55,257 bases of DNA, taken from the NCBI GenBank assembly GCA_017433905.1, contig JAFRGI010000025.1, positions 1 through 55,257 on the forward strand, given 5' to 3'. The number at the start of each line of letters is the position of its first letter. Position 1 is the first letter of the stretch. Shown here in pieces: positions 1 to 7,917 of the stretch. The notes under the pieces are model-generated. The model did not search any database. It was not told the DNA's origin and worked only from the letters and a program-made list of their open reading frames with translations. The translations under genes and the position numbers were made by a program. The stretch comes from Ruminococcus sp. Its GTDB lineage: Bacteria > Bacillota > Clostridia > Oscillospirales > Acutalibacteraceae.

Positions 1-218
1 TTAATCTCGATTCAGATACGCTAACGTATTCGTGAATCTACTGTGCGTACTTCTTCTGTACGCTGTAATTTCTCTTTGAGTTTCCCTCAAAGTTCATTAC
101 GGGTTCTTCTTTGCTTCGTTGTTCAATTTTCAAGGTCCTGTTGTTCGGTTTCCACAACAAAACTAACTTCGTTTTGGTGATTCTTCACACTTGCGCGAGG
201 TGTTTTGTTCAATCGAAC
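1..218 (-). other. Probable rRNA operon leader (transcribed leftward)
   Basis: No open frame fits here. Read on the minus strand, this follows a consensus promoter and contains the block ACCTTGAAAATTGAACAAC (about 126-144), of the kind often seen in leaders and spacers of Gram-positive rRNA operons. Hairpins follow in series: CTTTGAG/CTCAAAG (about 75-93), GTAC/GTAC (about 47-61) and an imperfect inverted repeat near the left edge (about 9-38). Inference: the 16S gene lies just outside the window on the left. No mature rRNA sequence is visible, so the call rests on leader-like features only. Confidence 0.55.
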
Positions 219-224
219 ATTGCT

Positions 225-253
225 ATTATACGCCTTTAATCCACAAAAGTCAA
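225..253 (-). promoter_or_regulatory. Strong sigma-A promoter for the leftward (rRNA-like) transcript
   Basis: On the minus strand there is a -35 TTGACT (248-253), a 17-base spacer and a perfect -10 TATAAT (225-230). An A+T-rich run upstream (about 254-300) could act as an UP element. Near-consensus boxes and the leader-like sequence downstream fit a stable-RNA promoter. Confidence 0.75.
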
Positions 254-411
254 GGCTTTTTTAAAAAATTTTTCGGGAAAATGTGTTTTTCTTTTTCGTT
301 TGTGTTTTTTTGACTTATTTTCTATTTCAGCCACAATATCTGGTATTCTAATTCAACGCTTTAACACATTAATAGGGCCTGTACGCACCGCATATTTCTT
401 CGCTGCCGAAT

Positions 412-441
412 AAAAAAAGACCGGTTTTTCATCTACCAGCC
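412..441 (-). terminator. Rho-independent terminator of the 451-984 lipoprotein gene
   Basis: On the minus strand GGCTGGT pairs with ACCGGTC (with G-U pairs), followed by a run of seven T. It sits about 10 bases after the stop codon of the lipoprotein gene. Confidence 0.6.
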
Positions 442-450
442 TTTATTCTG

Positions 451-984
451 TCACTCATAAAACCCTTTGAATTTGGTAACGATTTCTTCGCGAAGCGCAT
501 ATGGTTCGCTTTCAGTATTGTCCTCCTGAATATTTCTATCCGTGTAAATCATCAAATATTTCTCGTTATTCGAAAGAATCGCGTTGACTTTGGGCAAATC
601 CAGAATAGCAAACGAACCATTCTCCTTAACGGATTTGATCACCTCATCTGAAGTCGCGTTCATTTTCTCGGGAACGTATTCGTAAATTTCGATCGTGGCA
701 GATTTTTTTGTCTGCTCGTTAAACTTTCTGCCCTGAGCTGCGCCTATCAAGTCGCTGTCCATCGTCGCATAGGTGATGTCCACGTTGTCCTCCATGGGAT
801 TGATGTATCCAAAAGAAGCAAGATAATTGCAAAGTCCCGTAAAATTATTTTCATAATCGGCAGCGTTCTGGCTTTTGGCTTCGTCGCCCGTAGCAACCGG
901 CGTTTTCTGTCCCATTCCGAAGCATCCCGTAGCAAATACGGAAATCATCATAGCTGCCACGAATGCAGCAATTATTTTTTTCAT
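451..984 (-). CDS. Small secreted lipoprotein of unknown function
   Basis: A 177-residue protein that I do not recognise as a named family. The N-terminus is a lipoprotein signal: MKK, a hydrophobic stretch, then ATG-Cys at about residue 21, so the mature protein is probably lipid-anchored on the outer face of the membrane. The rest is a small polar, mixed alpha/beta-looking domain without obvious catalytic motifs. The start is the ATG at 984 because AAGGAAGG lies about 8 bases upstream; a longer frame begins 12 codons earlier but lacks a ribosome site. It appears monocistronic, with a terminator at 412-441 and the G5/3D wall protein gene upstream on the same strand. Confidence 0.75.
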   Translation of the reverse strand: MKKIIAAFVAAMMISVFATGCFGMGQKTPVATGDEAKSQNAADYENNFTGLCNYLASFGYINPMEDNVDITYATMDSDLIGAAQGRKFNEQTKKSATIEIYEYVPEKMNATSDEVIKSVKENGSFAILDLPKVNAILSNNEKYLMIYTDRNIQEDNTESEPYALREEIVTKFKGFYE

Positions 985-1087
985 TCGATATCCTTCCTTT
1001 TCAAAAAATAGGTGATGCAATTTATAACATCACCTATTATACATGAAAACGTCCGAGAAATCAATCATTTTCTGAAAACCCTCGAAT

Positions 1088-2224
1088 TTATGACAGAACG
1101 TACACATTTACGTCGCGTCTTCCCCAGTTGCAGCAGGCGTCATACGAAAAGTAAAAGACGTCAACGACTGCGGAACCATCCATCAGTGCTCCGCCCGTAT
1201 CCGTCGCCGTTGCATAACCATAGACGCGGCTGCCGTCCGTTGCTTCGACATAGACCTTGGAGCCGTATGGGATCAGCGAGGGATTGATAGCGACGCAGCC
1301 CTCCTGCACAGCGTTGCCCGTTGCTGTCAGCGCACCTGCAGGAGCAGTGTACGCTGTACCCGATCCCGTCAACTTATACCGGTAAGGTACCTTCACTCCG
1401 TTTTCGTCGGTAAATGTCCCTGCTCCGCCGGCTTCGGAGGCCCCCTTTGTTCCGACAAGGGTTACCTCGTCAACTGGCTTTTTAACGATCTTTTCCGTGA
1501 CCGTTTCGCTGCTGTCGCGCTTGCCGTCGATATACTTTACACGTTTGAGAATCGCTTTCTCTCCCACGGATCCCTCGGTTTTTATTTTGGTTTTTCCAAG
1601 CTCCACTTCGTCGGAATTTTCTTTCACTTTTTCATACGGAACCGATTCGGAAACGGTTTCCTCCCTATAGGTAACGCGCTTAATCGTCACTGCGTCTGTT
1701 TCCTTTACGGAATCCGTACGTTTAACGCTGAGAATATCCTCTCTGCCGAGCTCGACACCTGCGAGCGTCAGGGCTTCCTCCACCGTTACCTCGGGGAGCA
1801 TCATTTTTTTGGTTTCGCCGTCGGCATTCACGGAAACCTGCTTTGCATCATAGACACGGATCTCCGTGTCGCCTGTGATCTCGGCGTCTGCGCCGGGCAC
1901 GGAGATCTGATTTTTACCGAGAGAAATATGCGCCTCACGGAGCAGGCGGGACACCGTATCGCCGCTTTGAGCCAGCAGCTTACAGGTATCGTCTCCGTCG
2001 TTGACGGTCACCTCGTAAGCGGACAGCACGTGGAATTCTCCGTCATTGCTGAGATAATCATAAATCTTATTTTCGGTTATTTCGGCGCCGGGCAACGCGA
2101 TACTTTCATCGGGTTCCGCAGCTGCCTCAGCAACGGCAAACGCCGAAACGCACAACATGACCGATGTAAGCACCAGCACGCCGGCTTTCGTTAAATATTT
2201 TCGTCTGAAACTGTTATGAGCCAA
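1088..2224 (-). CDS. Secreted G5 and 3D domain protein (YabE-like cell-wall protein)
   Basis: A 378-residue exported protein. After a basic N-terminus and hydrophobic signal segment (about residues 12-33) come DUF348-type repeats, a G5 domain (about 190-265, with the EKIVKKPVDEVTLVGTKG stretch) and a C-terminal 3D domain with the signature Asp residues (ATATDTGGALMDG). 3D domains resemble lytic transglycosylases/MltA, and this architecture is typical of YabE/Rpf-like wall-active proteins of Firmicutes. The preferred start is TTG at 2224: AAGGAG sits 9 bases upstream, whereas an in-frame ATG at 2254 has its Shine-Dalgarno almost touching it. A consensus promoter (2302-2330) lies about 75 bases upstream. 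Enzymatic activity is inferred from the family only. Confidence 0.88.
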   Translation of the reverse strand: MAHNSFRRKYLTKAGVLVLTSVMLCVSAFAVAEAAAEPDESIALPGAEITENKIYDYLSNDGEFHVLSAYEVTVNDGDDTCKLLAQSGDTVSRLLREAHISLGKNQISVPGADAEITGDTEIRVYDAKQVSVNADGETKKMMLPEVTVEEALTLAGVELGREDILSVKRTDSVKETDAVTIKRVTYREETVSESVPYEKVKENSDEVELGKTKIKTEGSVGEKAILKRVKYIDGKRDSSETVTEKIVKKPVDEVTLVGTKGASEAGGAGTFTDENGVKVPYRYKLTGSGTAYTAPAGALTATGNAVQEGCVAINPSLIPYGSKVYVEATDGSRVYGYATATDTGGALMDGSAVVDVFYFSYDACCNWGRRDVNVYVLS

Positions 2225-2301
2225 ATTAAAACACTCCTTTTTGGACGCAAACATTTCCTTTTTGCAAGTAAACAAAGCCGTTTCACCTTGCAATGTGACG
2301 C

Positions 2302-2330
2302 ATTATAACGCGCCTCTTTGTATACGTCAA
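2302..2330 (-). promoter_or_regulatory. Sigma-A promoter of the G5/3D gene
   Basis: Minus strand -35 TTGACG (2325-2330), 17-base spacer, -10 TATAAT (2302-2307). It predicts a 5' leader of about 70 bases before the TTG start at 2224. Confidence 0.75.
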
Positions 2331-2631
2331 CTCAAAAGAGTGTTTTATTTTTGTATATTATTTACAACGAAATCAGATATTTTTTCACAAAGGAATTTTT
2401 TTATTCTTTCTTCGCAAACTGTTTCCTGCAAAAAATTGTTCAATTTGCAAGAATCTCAAAGTCACGCACCAGAGGACAGTTTTGGGACTCCGGCGGGCGC
2501 TTTCTCCTCTCCTTTTTAATCCATTATTTACTAAAAAGCTTTCTATAAAACAGCGGGGCGAAAGCAGGCGATTCGGGAAACGGTATTCATCCCGGAAGGG
2601 ATGAGGGCGAAAACGAACTCGAAAAACCGAC
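2331..2631. other. Gene-free stretch between G5/3D gene and AraC regulator
   Basis: About 300 bases with no supported gene. The left part (2331-2460) is A+T-rich and lies just upstream of the G5/3D promoter. At 2588-2603 there is a perfect 6-bp hairpin (CATCCC-ggaa-GGGATG) 30 bases beyond the AraC stop codon, without a T-run on either strand, so it is a weak terminator candidate at best. No riboswitch that I know is recognisable. Confidence 0.4.
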
Positions 2632-3489
2632 TTACGGTGCCGCACCGTTCTTTCTGCCCGAAATCAGTATTTTTTTGTACTGTGCAGGCGTGCAGTTATA
2701 CACCTTTTTACACTGTGTAATAAACGATTTGACATTAGCAAAACCGTTTTCCATTGCCGCTGCAGAAACCGTCGCATTGCCGGTCAGCATATCGTTGATT
2801 GCACTTTCAAGCCTGAGATTTGCCAGATACTCCGAAAAACTGACCTGCGTTACATTTTTAAAATACTTAGAAAAATATGACGGGGAAAGATTAACAACAG
2901 AGGAGATTTCCCCGAGTGTGATTTCACGCCGATAATTGTCGTTAATATAGGCTATTGCCGTCTTAGCGTAGGAGAAATCACGCTTTGACAGCGCTGCCGA
3001 ATCCGATGCCCTCCGAAAGCACATACAGTACCGCAGCAGCAGGTAATATACCTTATTAATATAAGAAATCTGCAGCAGCGACGCATAATCGCTGTTTTGA
3101 TCCACTTCGGAAATTTGTTGAAGCAGAGCGGAAATTTGTTCGTATACGCCGCGGTTTTCACCGATATCAAAAAAGACGCTGTCGATGCTTTTGCAAAACA
3201 TGCGAATATATTCGAAAGAAAAATTGATACAGAGAAGCCTGCATTCCGTGCCGACAACCGGACGAACAAGGTGAACGTCCTCGCTGTTAAACAGAATAAA
3301 GTCACCCTCCTCAACGATTTGAAACTCTCCGTTGCAGCTGCACTCGCTTCTGCCCTCTATCACATAGACCAATTCGGGTTCACGGTGCCACTGCAGCTCT
3401 GTTTTGCGGGTTTCGGATGAAAGATTGAGATACATGATTGTTGCAGGAATATTCTTATCATAATTAACAACATCATATTGATAGTCCAT
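2632..3489 (-). CDS. AraC-family transcriptional regulator with N-terminal cupin domain
   Basis: A 285-residue regulator. The N-terminal part (about 1-140) looks like an AraC-type cupin sensor (WHREPELVYVIEG and GDFILFNSEDVHLV, the usual beta-barrel signature with His residues). The C-terminal 100 residues carry two helix-turn-helix units, including the typical LSPSYFSKYFK segment in the first recognition region and a C-terminal TPAQYKK ending. Ligand and targets cannot be read from sequence. The ATG at 3489 has AAGGAG about 11 bases upstream. It lies 41 bases after pyrD on the same strand, so it may be co-transcribed with pyrK-pyrD, but a sugar or other cue is as likely as pyrimidine control. 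Confidence 0.88.
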   Translation of the reverse strand: MDYQYDVVNYDKNIPATIMYLNLSSETRKTELQWHREPELVYVIEGRSECSCNGEFQIVEEGDFILFNSEDVHLVRPVVGTECRLLCINFSFEYIRMFCKSIDSVFFDIGENRGVYEQISALLQQISEVDQNSDYASLLQISYINKVYYLLLRYCMCFRRASDSAALSKRDFSYAKTAIAYINDNYRREITLGEISSVVNLSPSYFSKYFKNVTQVSFSEYLANLRLESAINDMLTGNATVSAAAMENGFANVKSFITQCKKVYNCTPAQYKKILISGRKNGAAP

Positions 3490-3530
3490 TTGCCGTTTTT
3501 CTCCTTGCTTTGATGTTGAAAAAAGCTATG

Positions 3531-4442
3531 TTACCACGGTTTGACCGCACCTGTCAGCTCCGTGACGCTTTGTATGTTATTTTCGTCGAGGAATCGATTC
3601 ACTCCTTCGGAAATTTTTATCGGTGCATACGGGTCGGAAAAGAGCACGGTACCGATTTGCAGCGCCGTCGCGCCTGCGAGAAGCATTTCGATCGCATCCT
3701 CCCATGTTGTGATGCCGCCCATGCCGATAATCGGAATTTTGACTGCATTGCTGACCTGCCAGACCATTCTCACTGCGACAGGAAAAACCGCCGCGCCGCT
3801 GAGACCTCCTGTATTGTTGCGGATAATCGGTCGGCGGGTATAGATATCAATTTTCATGCCCGTGAGCGTATTGATCATAGAAAGCGCATCCGCTCCCTCT
3901 GCTTCCGCCGCCTGCGCAATAGAGGCGATGTCGGTCACGTTGGGGCTGAGCTTGACCACCAACGGTTTGCGACAGTGCGCACGCACGGCGCGCGTAATAT
4001 GGGCGACGGATTCGCAGCTCGTGCCAAACTGTACGCCACCGCTCTTGACGTTGGGACAGGAAATATTCATTTCCATCATATCCACATCCGTTTCGCTGAG
4101 CTTTTCCGCCATCCGGCAATATTCCTCCACGGTATTACCTGCGATATTGGCAATAACCACCGTGCCCTGCTCTTTGAGCCAAGGCAAATCGTCCCGGATA
4201 AATGCGTCTACACCCGGATTTTGCAGTCCGACTGCATTGAGAATACCCGAAGGCGTCTCCGCGATACGCGGCGGCGGATTGCCGTCGCGCCGCATGAGGG
4301 TTATGCCCTTGCAGGAAATGCCGCCCAACCGGGACAGCGGATAAAACTCACTGTACTCCCTGCCGAAGCCAAAGGTTCCCGAAGCAGCGATCAGCGGATT
4401 GGCGAACGAAACGCCGGCAACCTGAACAGATAAATCAGCCAT
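3531..4442 (-). CDS. pyrD: Dihydroorotate dehydrogenase B, catalytic subunit
   Basis: Cytosolic FMN enzyme of de novo pyrimidine synthesis, oxidising dihydroorotate to orotate and passing electrons through PyrK to NAD+. The 303-residue TIM-barrel protein shows class 1B marks: the active-site Cys in NISCPNVK (Cys129), NTLTGMKID and the FMN-phosphate loop region MGGITTWEDA near residue 240. Length matches the PyrDB family. It overlaps the upstream pyrK by 8 bases, so the two are translationally coupled. Other pyrimidine genes are not in the window. Confidence 0.95.
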   Translation of the reverse strand: MADLSVQVAGVSFANPLIAASGTFGFGREYSEFYPLSRLGGISCKGITLMRRDGNPPPRIAETPSGILNAVGLQNPGVDAFIRDDLPWLKEQGTVVIANIAGNTVEEYCRMAEKLSETDVDMMEMNISCPNVKSGGVQFGTSCESVAHITRAVRAHCRKPLVVKLSPNVTDIASIAQAAEAEGADALSMINTLTGMKIDIYTRRPIIRNNTGGLSGAAVFPVAVRMVWQVSNAVKIPIIGMGGITTWEDAIEMLLAGATALQIGTVLFSDPYAPIKISEGVNRFLDENNIQSVTELTGAVKPW

Positions 4443-5193
4443 TCCACACTACCTCCTCTGCGTTGAATACAGGACCGTTTTTGCAGACATGCTGCATAAG
4501 CTCCTCACCGTTTTTTTGCACCCTGACCGCACACACCAAGCATGCGCCGACGCCGCACGCCATACGCTCCTCGAGTGAAACCTGACAGGGCTTTCCGAAC
4601 TCCTTGCACAGCTCGGCGATTGCCCGGAGCATCGGAAGCGGACCGCAGGCGCATATTTCATCTACCTGCTCCATTTTTTCACGCAGCAGCCCGGTCACAA
4701 ATCCCTTTTTGCCCACACTGCCGTTGTCTGTGCAGAGCAGCGGCTCCGCGCCCGCCCGACGAAAATCGTCCTGCAAAATGACCAGAGAAGCATCGCGAAA
4801 GCCCGTAATCACCAACGGATCTTCGCATTTTGCAGCGGTATACAGCATAGGCGGAACACCGATTCCGCCGCCAATCAGCGCGTAGCGCCTGCCGCTTTGG
4901 ATGCGGAAGCCGTTCCCGAGCGGCGCGAGCACATCGACAGACGCTCCGGGCTTCATCTGTGACATGATGCGCGTTCCCTCTCCTTTTACCTGATAAACCA
5001 ACCGCAGCACGCCGTTACGCGCGTCGCAGACGGAAATCGGGCGGCGCAGACTTTTTCCCGGCACATAAACATGCGCAAACTGTCCGCAGACAACGGGGAT
5101 TTTGTTTTCTCCGTACGCGAGTTTCATATCAAAAATACCTGCAGCGATTTCTTCATTGGAAATCAACCCCAACTGACGGACGTCATATTTCAT
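4435..5193 (-). CDS. pyrK: Dihydroorotate dehydrogenase B, electron-transfer (FAD/2Fe-2S) subunit
   Basis: A 252-residue ferredoxin-reductase-type subunit that carries electrons from PyrD to NAD+. Visible motifs are the FAD-binding RRPIS (residues 50-54), the NAD-binding GGGIGVPP loop (about 108-115), the CACGP segment (about 181-185) and a C-terminal [2Fe-2S] site with four cysteines (about Cys213, 218, 221 and 237, spaced C-X4-C-X2-C-X15-C). I chose the ATG at 5193 (AAAGG 10 bases upstream) rather than an in-frame TTG six codons earlier. It follows the transglutaminase-fold gene at 5257-6513 by about 60 bases with no promoter visible between, so it may belong to that transcript. Confidence 0.94.
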   Translation of the reverse strand: MKYDVRQLGLISNEEIAAGIFDMKLAYGENKIPVVCGQFAHVYVPGKSLRRPISVCDARNGVLRLVYQVKGEGTRIMSQMKPGASVDVLAPLGNGFRIQSGRRYALIGGGIGVPPMLYTAAKCEDPLVITGFRDASLVILQDDFRRAGAEPLLCTDNGSVGKKGFVTGLLREKMEQVDEICACGPLPMLRAIAELCKEFGKPCQVSLEERMACGVGACLVCAVRVQKNGEELMQHVCKNGPVFNAEEVVWNG

Positions 5194-5256
5194 CCTACCA
5201 TATCCTTTCAAAAATATTTGTGCATTCTTTGTATTTCCGCGCGGCTTCCGCTCTGC

Positions 5257-6513
5257 TTACCGGTAATCCAGACTGAACGCAGCAACGTTCATCTGCTCAT
5301 AAGCATAAACCATACAGGCGTCGCTGAGCTGATGGCTACCGTCGTTAACGGCATTGCAGCCCGCAAACCAATTCGCGGCATAGCTGTCGATGATTTTGGT
5401 CACAGTATCGTCATAATCAAGAGAACCGCTGATTCGAAACGCAAAGGATCCCTTTCCGGCTGCAGCAGCATACACAAGCGATGACTGCAGATCTTCGCAG
5501 TCATCGAGATCGCTGAGCAGCGGAATGCTGTAGTGAAAATAGTTGTAGGTTTCGGCAGTGCAGTCAGGAATGAAGGCGTTATAAAAATCCGCTTCTCCCT
5601 CTCCGCCGTAGACGGGATTGATGGTATGATCCTTCTTGATCTGCTCCGTCGTCACATTAAAGTAGAGATGCTTTTCGATATCGGTAAGAACGTAATCGGC
5701 GTCCTCCGGCTTAAAGTCGTTCCATGTGGGATCCACATAATACCATTCATTGTCCAGACAAACGGCATCCCAGATATGATTTCCGTCCATTGCGGAATCG
5801 CTGCCCTCGCAGGTTCCGTTTATCGGCACACAATCGATCTGCGCACAACTGCACAACAGCTGAAACGCGCGGGCATATCCCTCGCAAACAGCTTTTCCCT
5901 CCACGAGCGCCCCGTAAGCGTTCTGCGCGTTGCCGACCGGCTTTTCTTTTTCTGCTGCCGTCGTATCATATTCACACCGGCTAATCAGCGTGTCGTTGAT
6001 ATACAGCTCTTTTTCGTAGTCGGAAAGTCCCTCGGGCATCGCGCCGATGATTTCGTCAACCGTACGCTCAAAGGTTTCTCTGGCGTCTGCCAGTTCGTCG
6101 CCTTTGACAGAAAGAAGTAAATTGATCTCCGTATAGGTGGCATAGGTAATGTATTCATATCCGTAGCTGTCGTCGATCCAAAACACCTCGGGATGGTCGG
6201 ATTTATACATCTCCAAAACATCGCTCACATAATCCGTCGTGCCGTCGTTGTCAACGGCAAAATGCGGCGCGTTTCCATCCTCCAGACAGACGTCGAGAAT
6301 AGAATAAATGCGACGTTCCTCGTCGCTTTTCAGCGCCCGGTAGCCGTAACCGGAGAGATCCTCGCGCCGCTGTTCCGCCGCGCTTTCCACAACGGGATCA
6401 TTCGTCGATTCTTCCACCAAAAAAGAGTTGATAAACCTGAAGGGATGACACGCTGTCAAAAAAGCCATACAAACAACCACCGATACGGCAAAAAACATTT
6501 TTTTCATACTCAT
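5257..6513 (-). CDS. Transglutaminase-fold lipoprotein
   Basis: A 418-residue predicted lipoprotein: hydrophobic signal ending LTAC (lipobox Cys about residue 22), then an extracytoplasmic domain with a transglutaminase-like core. The papain-like triad is visible as Cys210 (GKAVCEGYARAF), His246 (GNHIWDAV) and Asp261 (YYVDPTWND). Such domains act as proteases, cross-linkers or peptidoglycan-linked peptidases; the substrate is unknown. It is a close paralog of the gene at 6513-7778, and its start (ATG 6513) overlaps that gene's stop in a TGATG, so translation is coupled. A second in-frame ATG two codons later is an alternative start. Confidence 0.85.
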   Translation of the reverse strand: MSMKKMFFAVSVVVCMAFLTACHPFRFINSFLVEESTNDPVVESAAEQRREDLSGYGYRALKSDEERRIYSILDVCLEDGNAPHFAVDNDGTTDYVSDVLEMYKSDHPEVFWIDDSYGYEYITYATYTEINLLLSVKGDELADARETFERTVDEIIGAMPEGLSDYEKELYINDTLISRCEYDTTAAEKEKPVGNAQNAYGALVEGKAVCEGYARAFQLLCSCAQIDCVPINGTCEGSDSAMDGNHIWDAVCLDNEWYYVDPTWNDFKPEDADYVLTDIEKHLYFNVTTEQIKKDHTINPVYGGEGEADFYNAFIPDCTAETYNYFHYSIPLLSDLDDCEDLQSSLVYAAAAGKGSFAFRISGSLDYDDTVTKIIDSYAANWFAGCNAVNDGSHQLSDACMVYAYEQMNVAAFSLDYR

Positions 6514-7778
6514 CACTGATAATCCAATTTCAAAACAAGACAATGTGTCTTTTGGTACAAATACATTTTCGTAGCCGGATTCAACGCAGGTTTGCCTCCG
6601 TTATAAAAGTTCACGCCTTCTATCCACAGGCAGCCGTAATGATTGGCAACAGCCTGCACGGTCCGGTCATAATCCATGTTGTCGCCGATGCGAAAATCTA
6701 CCGTCCGATCCCCTTTTTTTGACGCCGCGATCAATACGGCAAGGATGTCATTGTCGTCGTCGAGATCGGTAATGACTGTTCCGGTTTTGTTGTAATAATT
6801 ATACGCTGTCGCACTGCACACCGGCGCGATAACATTGCCGCAGCCGTCTCTCCACGAGGGATCGTCTGTATACAGCGGATTTATCGTACGAGTTTTCTCG
6901 ATTTCCGCAGAGGTGATATTAAAATACGCGTGAGCGGAATTAATATCGTTGAAATCATTCCACGTCACATCCGTATAGTACCATTCTCCATCCAGCTTGA
7001 CACAGTTCCACTGATGAAGCGTATTCTCTTCCGTATTGTTTTCTTCTCCGTCCGTTTTGGTTATGTAACCGAAAACAGATTCACACGAAATACCGGCGCG
7101 GTTGCAAAGCAGCTGAAAAGCAGCGGAATACCCTGCGCACACCACCTTGCCGTTCATCAGCGCGCCGTACGCGTTTGCGCGCATGGAAGCTTTTTTTTCG
7201 TGGTCATATGTCAGCGTCTTTGTCAAATAATCGTTAAAATACAGCTCTATTTCATAGTCGGACGCCTGTTCCGGCGCGTCCGATATGATTTTTTCCACTC
7301 GATCGGAGAGCTGCTTCTTCATCTCCTGCAACGTATCTCCCGCAAATGCAAACATAAACTCCACATTCATGGCGCTGCCGTAATCCCAGTAATGATATCC
7401 CGCGCTGTCCGCAGGCAGCCAGAACACTTCCGGATGATCCGTAAGATACGCGCGGTGGACACGCCGAAAATCCTCATGGCTGCAGCCAACATAAAACTGC
7501 TGCGGATCGCTTCTTGCTATTTCTTCGTCTATGATATCGTAGACGTTCTGCAAATCAGCATCCAGACTGTCGTAACCGTAAGTCATAACGGTACGCGCGC
7601 GATTCGCCGTCAGCTTTTTCTCTCCGAGATCACGCTGCGGCAACTGCGGAACGCCGCGGAACAGATACCCTGCATTTGACAGCGGCACGCCGCTCACGCT
7701 CAGCGCTAACAATGTCATAGACAAAACAAAAACGACCAAAACGACAATAACCATTATCTTTCTGATCCTTGGACTCAC
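6513..7778 (-). CDS. Membrane-anchored transglutaminase-fold protein
   Basis: A 421-residue protein with an N-terminal membrane segment (about 8-30; no lipobox Cys) and the same extracellular architecture as its downstream paralog. The triad is Cys214 (GKVVCAGYSAAF), His255 (LHQWNCV) and Asp270 (YYTDVTWND). The start is GTG at 7778, preceded by AAAAGG. The promoter at 7813-7841 is back-to-back with the queT promoter. The pair probably arose by tandem duplication and drives an operon continuing at least into the second paralog and perhaps pyrK-pyrD. Function beyond the fold is not known. Confidence 0.85.
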   Translation of the reverse strand: MSPRIRKIMVIVVLVVFVLSMTLLALSVSGVPLSNAGYLFRGVPQLPQRDLGEKKLTANRARTVMTYGYDSLDADLQNVYDIIDEEIARSDPQQFYVGCSHEDFRRVHRAYLTDHPEVFWLPADSAGYHYWDYGSAMNVEFMFAFAGDTLQEMKKQLSDRVEKIISDAPEQASDYEIELYFNDYLTKTLTYDHEKKASMRANAYGALMNGKVVCAGYSAAFQLLCNRAGISCESVFGYITKTDGEENNTEENTLHQWNCVKLDGEWYYTDVTWNDFNDINSAHAYFNITSAEIEKTRTINPLYTDDPSWRDGCGNVIAPVCSATAYNYYNKTGTVITDLDDDNDILAVLIAASKKGDRTVDFRIGDNMDYDRTVQAVANHYGCLWIEGVNFYNGGKPALNPATKMYLYQKTHCLVLKLDYQ

Positions 7779-7812
7779 ACAATCACCTTTTCATTTATAG
7801 ATATACATTGTA

Positions 7813-7841
7813 ATTTTATCCTATTTTTGCTATTTCGTCAA
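7813..7841 (-). promoter_or_regulatory. Promoter of the transglutaminase operon
   Basis: Minus-strand -35 TTGACG (7836-7841), 17-base spacer, -10 TAAAAT (7813-7818). Its -35 box directly touches the -35 box of the plus-strand queT promoter. Confidence 0.7.
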
Positions 7842-7870
7842 TTGCATTTCCCAACTTTTTATGATATATT
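7842..7870 (+). promoter_or_regulatory. Promoter of queT
   Basis: Plus-strand -35 TTGCAT (7842-7847), 17-base spacer, -10 TATATT (7865-7870), about 50 bases before the queT start. The short leader leaves no room for a recognisable preQ1 riboswitch, and none is seen. Confidence 0.6.
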
Positions 7871-7917
7871 ATGAAATTGTAGACAACTTTTCTGAATATT
7901 CTGACGGAGGAATCTTT

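Noticed and set aside
2225-2301. A cyclic-di-AMP (ydaO) riboswitch ahead of the G5/3D gene
   Set aside because: Such genes are often under this riboswitch, but the leader after the promoter is only about 70 bases and has none of the conserved aptamer blocks.
7848-7917. A preQ1 riboswitch ahead of queT
   Set aside because: The leader is only about 40 bases and lacks the conserved preQ1 aptamer sequence.
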